Shown here piece by piece: positions 62,596-64,000 of a stretch of DNA of 64,000 nt. This stretch comes from Flavobacteriaceae bacterium YJPT1-3. Lineage in GTDB: Bacteria; Bacteroidota; Bacteroidia; Flavobacteriales; Flavobacteriaceae. Made by a program: the position numbers and the translations under genes. Each line of letters opens with the position of its first letter. Positions within the stretch are counted from its first letter, which is position 1. A model generated the notes under the pieces. That model was not told the origin of the DNA, did no database searches, and saw only the letters and a program-made list of their open reading frames with translations. Location of the stretch: NCBI GenBank assembly GCA_029866965.1, contig CP123444.1:3042501-3106500 (forward strand), read 5' to 3'.

Positions 62596-63205
62596 GAACA
62601 TCATCTTTGATTTTGGCGATGTCTTCATCAACCTGGATAAGCAGGCTACAATTCAAGCTTTTCAGGAGCTTAACTTGACGGAATTTACCGAATCCCTTCA
62701 AGAGGTCAACCAAGCCTACGAATGCGGAAAGGTCTCCAGTACTGCTTTCGCGAAAGCATACAAGAATCACCTGCCTTCCACTATCGAAGAGGGACAGCTC
62801 TATAAAGCCTGGAATGCCATGATAGCCGACTTTCCGGAGTACCGACTGCAGTGGATCGAAGCTCTGGCCGCTGCGCAAGACTACCGTTTATTTTTGCTGA
62901 GTAATACGAATGCCTGGCACATCGAACAAGTACAGGAAAACATGGGGCTCGATCGCTATCAGCGTTTTGTAAATTGTTTTGAGGCCTTTTACCTGTCGCA
63001 TGAGTTGGGGATGCGAAAACCCAATGCGGATTGCTACAAACACCTGCTTCATCACCATGAATTGACTCCAATAGAAACCCTTTTTATCGATGACACCCTA
63101 GAGAATACCCAAGCTGCCGATCGACTTGGGATCAAGACCTGGAACCTGCAGCCGGGAAGAGAGGATGTCATAGCTTTGCGAACCCTAAAAAAGGAGCTGT
63201 TTTGA
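62588..63205 (+). CDS. HAD-superfamily hydrolase
   Basis: This 205-residue HAD-IA type protein has IIFDFGDVFINLD (the nucleophile Asp), LFLLSNTNAWHI, GMRKPNADCYKHLL (Lys) and TLFIDDTLENTQAA. It may dephosphorylate the riboflavin intermediate, since it is coupled to ribD and that phosphatase step is often filled by HAD enzymes (inference). The palindrome at 62744 encodes AFAKA. Confidence 0.9.
   Translation: MIKNIIFDFGDVFINLDKQATIQAFQELNLTEFTESLQEVNQAYECGKVSSTAFAKAYKNHLPSTIEEGQLYKAWNAMIADFPEYRLQWIEALAAAQDYRLFLLSNTNAWHIEQVQENMGLDRYQRFVNCFEAFYLSHELGMRKPNADCYKHLLHHHELTPIETLFIDDTLENTQAADRLGIKTWNLQPGREDVIALRTLKKELF
62744..62757. repeat. GCTTTCGCGAAAGC palindrome (exact)
   Basis: Lies inside the HAD hydrolase gene and is read as AFAKA. 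Confidence 0.95.
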
Positions 63206-64000
63206 TCTATTTATTACTGAGCATTGGGGCCAGTACCCTCATCTTTGTGGTCTTTAAATTGTTTGCCCGTTTCCAGGTGAATACTTTCCAGGCAATCGTG
63301 GTCAATTACCTGGTGGCTTGCCTTTCGGGACTGATCGCCTACGGCAATCCGATAAGCCCCGAAGTCATTGCAGGAAAAGCCTGGTTTATTGGCTGCCTTG
63401 TACTGGGGGTCTTATTCATTGCTGTCTTTAATCTCATGGCCCTGACCACCCAGCGCAGTGGTTTATCGGTCGTTTCTGTAGCCACTAAAATGAGTGTGGT
63501 CGTCCCGGTGCTTTTTGGCATTTTGTACTACAAAGAAGCCCTTAGCGGATGGCAGATCCTGGGGATCCTGCTCGCTCTGGTGGCTGTATATCTGGCTTCT
63601 GCCCGACAGAAAAGCACGCTGCAAATCGATAAAAAATACCTCTGGCTTCCCGTACTCGTGTTTCTGGGCAGCGGCATCATCGATACGAGTATCAAATTTT
63701 TAGAAGGCGCTTTTGTCTCCAGCACAGATGTCCCCATTTTTTCAGCGACCATCTTTGCCTGCGCCGCCCTGTGTGGCATACTCAGCTTTGGCGTACAAGC
63801 CGTACGCGGGCAATTCCATTTCGCCTGGAAAAGTGTGATCGGGGGCATTGCGCTGGGCATTCCCAATTACTTTTCCATTTATTATTTGGTGCAGGCCTTG
63901 CGGTCTTCCCCCTTTGCCAGCTCGACTTTGTTTACCATTAATAATGTGGGGATCGTCATGCTCAGCACCCTACTGGGAATCGCTTTTTTTAAGGAGCGCC
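63202..64000 (+). CDS. EamA/DMT-family transporter (3' end outside the window)
   Basis: TTG 63202 overlaps the HAD stop and opens a frame with no stop to the window end (266 codons seen). The sequence has membrane helices in the DMT pattern: LLLSIGASTLIFVVFKLFARF, SVVSVATKMSVVVPVLFGILYYKEALSGWQILGILLALVAVYLAS, and near the end FASSTLFTINNVGIVMLSTLLGIAFFKER, the repeated EamA helix with its K-E motif. Exports or imports small metabolites; the substrate is not known. Confidence 0.85.
   Translation, partial: MIYLLLSIGASTLIFVVFKLFARFQVNTFQAIVVNYLVACLSGLIAYGNPISPEVIAGKAWFIGCLVLGVLFIAVFNLMALTTQRSGLSVVSVATKMSVVVPVLFGILYYKEALSGWQILGILLALVAVYLASARQKSTLQIDKKYLWLPVLVFLGSGIIDTSIKFLEGAFVSSTDVPIFSATIFACAALCGILSFGVQAVRGQFHFAWKSVIGGIALGIPNYFSIYYLVQALRSSPFASSTLFTINNVGIVMLSTLLGIAFFKER

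Overview
The window reads as ordinary chromosome of a marine-type Flavobacteriia (Bacteroidota). Supporting signs are a C-terminal type IX secretion sorting domain, a PorD (DUF4835) homologue, the gene order bamD-rpoZ-coaBC-porD-recN-fabI, the Bacteroidota-only families DUF5686, DUF6503 and DUF6913, many lipoproteins with a short lipobox, weak ribosome binding sites, several TTG/GTG starts, and AT-rich TAnnTTTG-like -7 boxes. I see no rRNA, tRNA, CRISPR array, integrase or intact transposase.

Layout. 0.1-5.5 kb: small secreted or membrane proteins, a catalytically dead serine-hydrolase relative between two degenerate octamer arrays, a COQ4-like protein, and a gene remnant split by a 20-bp palindrome. 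5.6-13.9 kb: an accessory stress/sensing region with two Crp/Fnr regulators, each followed by a Crp/Fnr-type operator and a target gene (a membrane protein; a peroxiredoxin-SDR pair), a TIR-transmembrane-pYEATS-like protein, a decayed DUF6624 gene and a membrane LytTR regulator. 13.9-28.3 kb: assorted enzymes (GNAT, glyoxalase-like, serine hydrolase, HemG-like flavodoxin, histidine kinase, DoxX, an exported methyltransferase, an NPP phosphodiesterase, a cupin, a methyltransferase with an in-frame stop, a PNPOx-like protein, a TolB-like propeller, CsbD, a histidine phosphatase).

28.4-39.8 kb is mainly plus-strand housekeeping: smpB, DUF5686, (pcm on minus), a Gfo/Idh oxidoreductase, 3-hydroxyacyl-CoA dehydrogenase, PagL-like lipid A deacylase, DUF1015, YggS, an exonuclease/GIY-YIG fusion, a voltage-gated K+ channel with a zinc ribbon, and miaA. 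39.8-55.3 kb is mostly minus strand: an RprXY-like two-component system, coaE, YbbR, a glycosyltransferase, a large T9SS adhesin with a frameshifted signal peptide, fabI, recN, porD, coaBC, rpoZ, bamD, dapA and DUF6913. 55.3-64.0 kb: a 5'-nucleotidase split over two genes, DoxX, ligA, a LOG protein, prmC, GNAT, ribD, a HAD hydrolase and an EamA transporter cut by the window end.

The most striking non-gene signal is a 14-bp palindrome, GCTTTCGCGAAAGC. It occurs exactly 14 times, with 7 further sites sharing the 10-bp core TTTCGCGAAA, about one per 3 kb. Almost all sites lie inside genes, in all three possible reading frames (AFAKA, LSRK, FRES). It behaves like a highly iterated palindrome, similar in concept to cyanobacterial HIP1. 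A second palindrome appears to have inserted exactly inside one such core.
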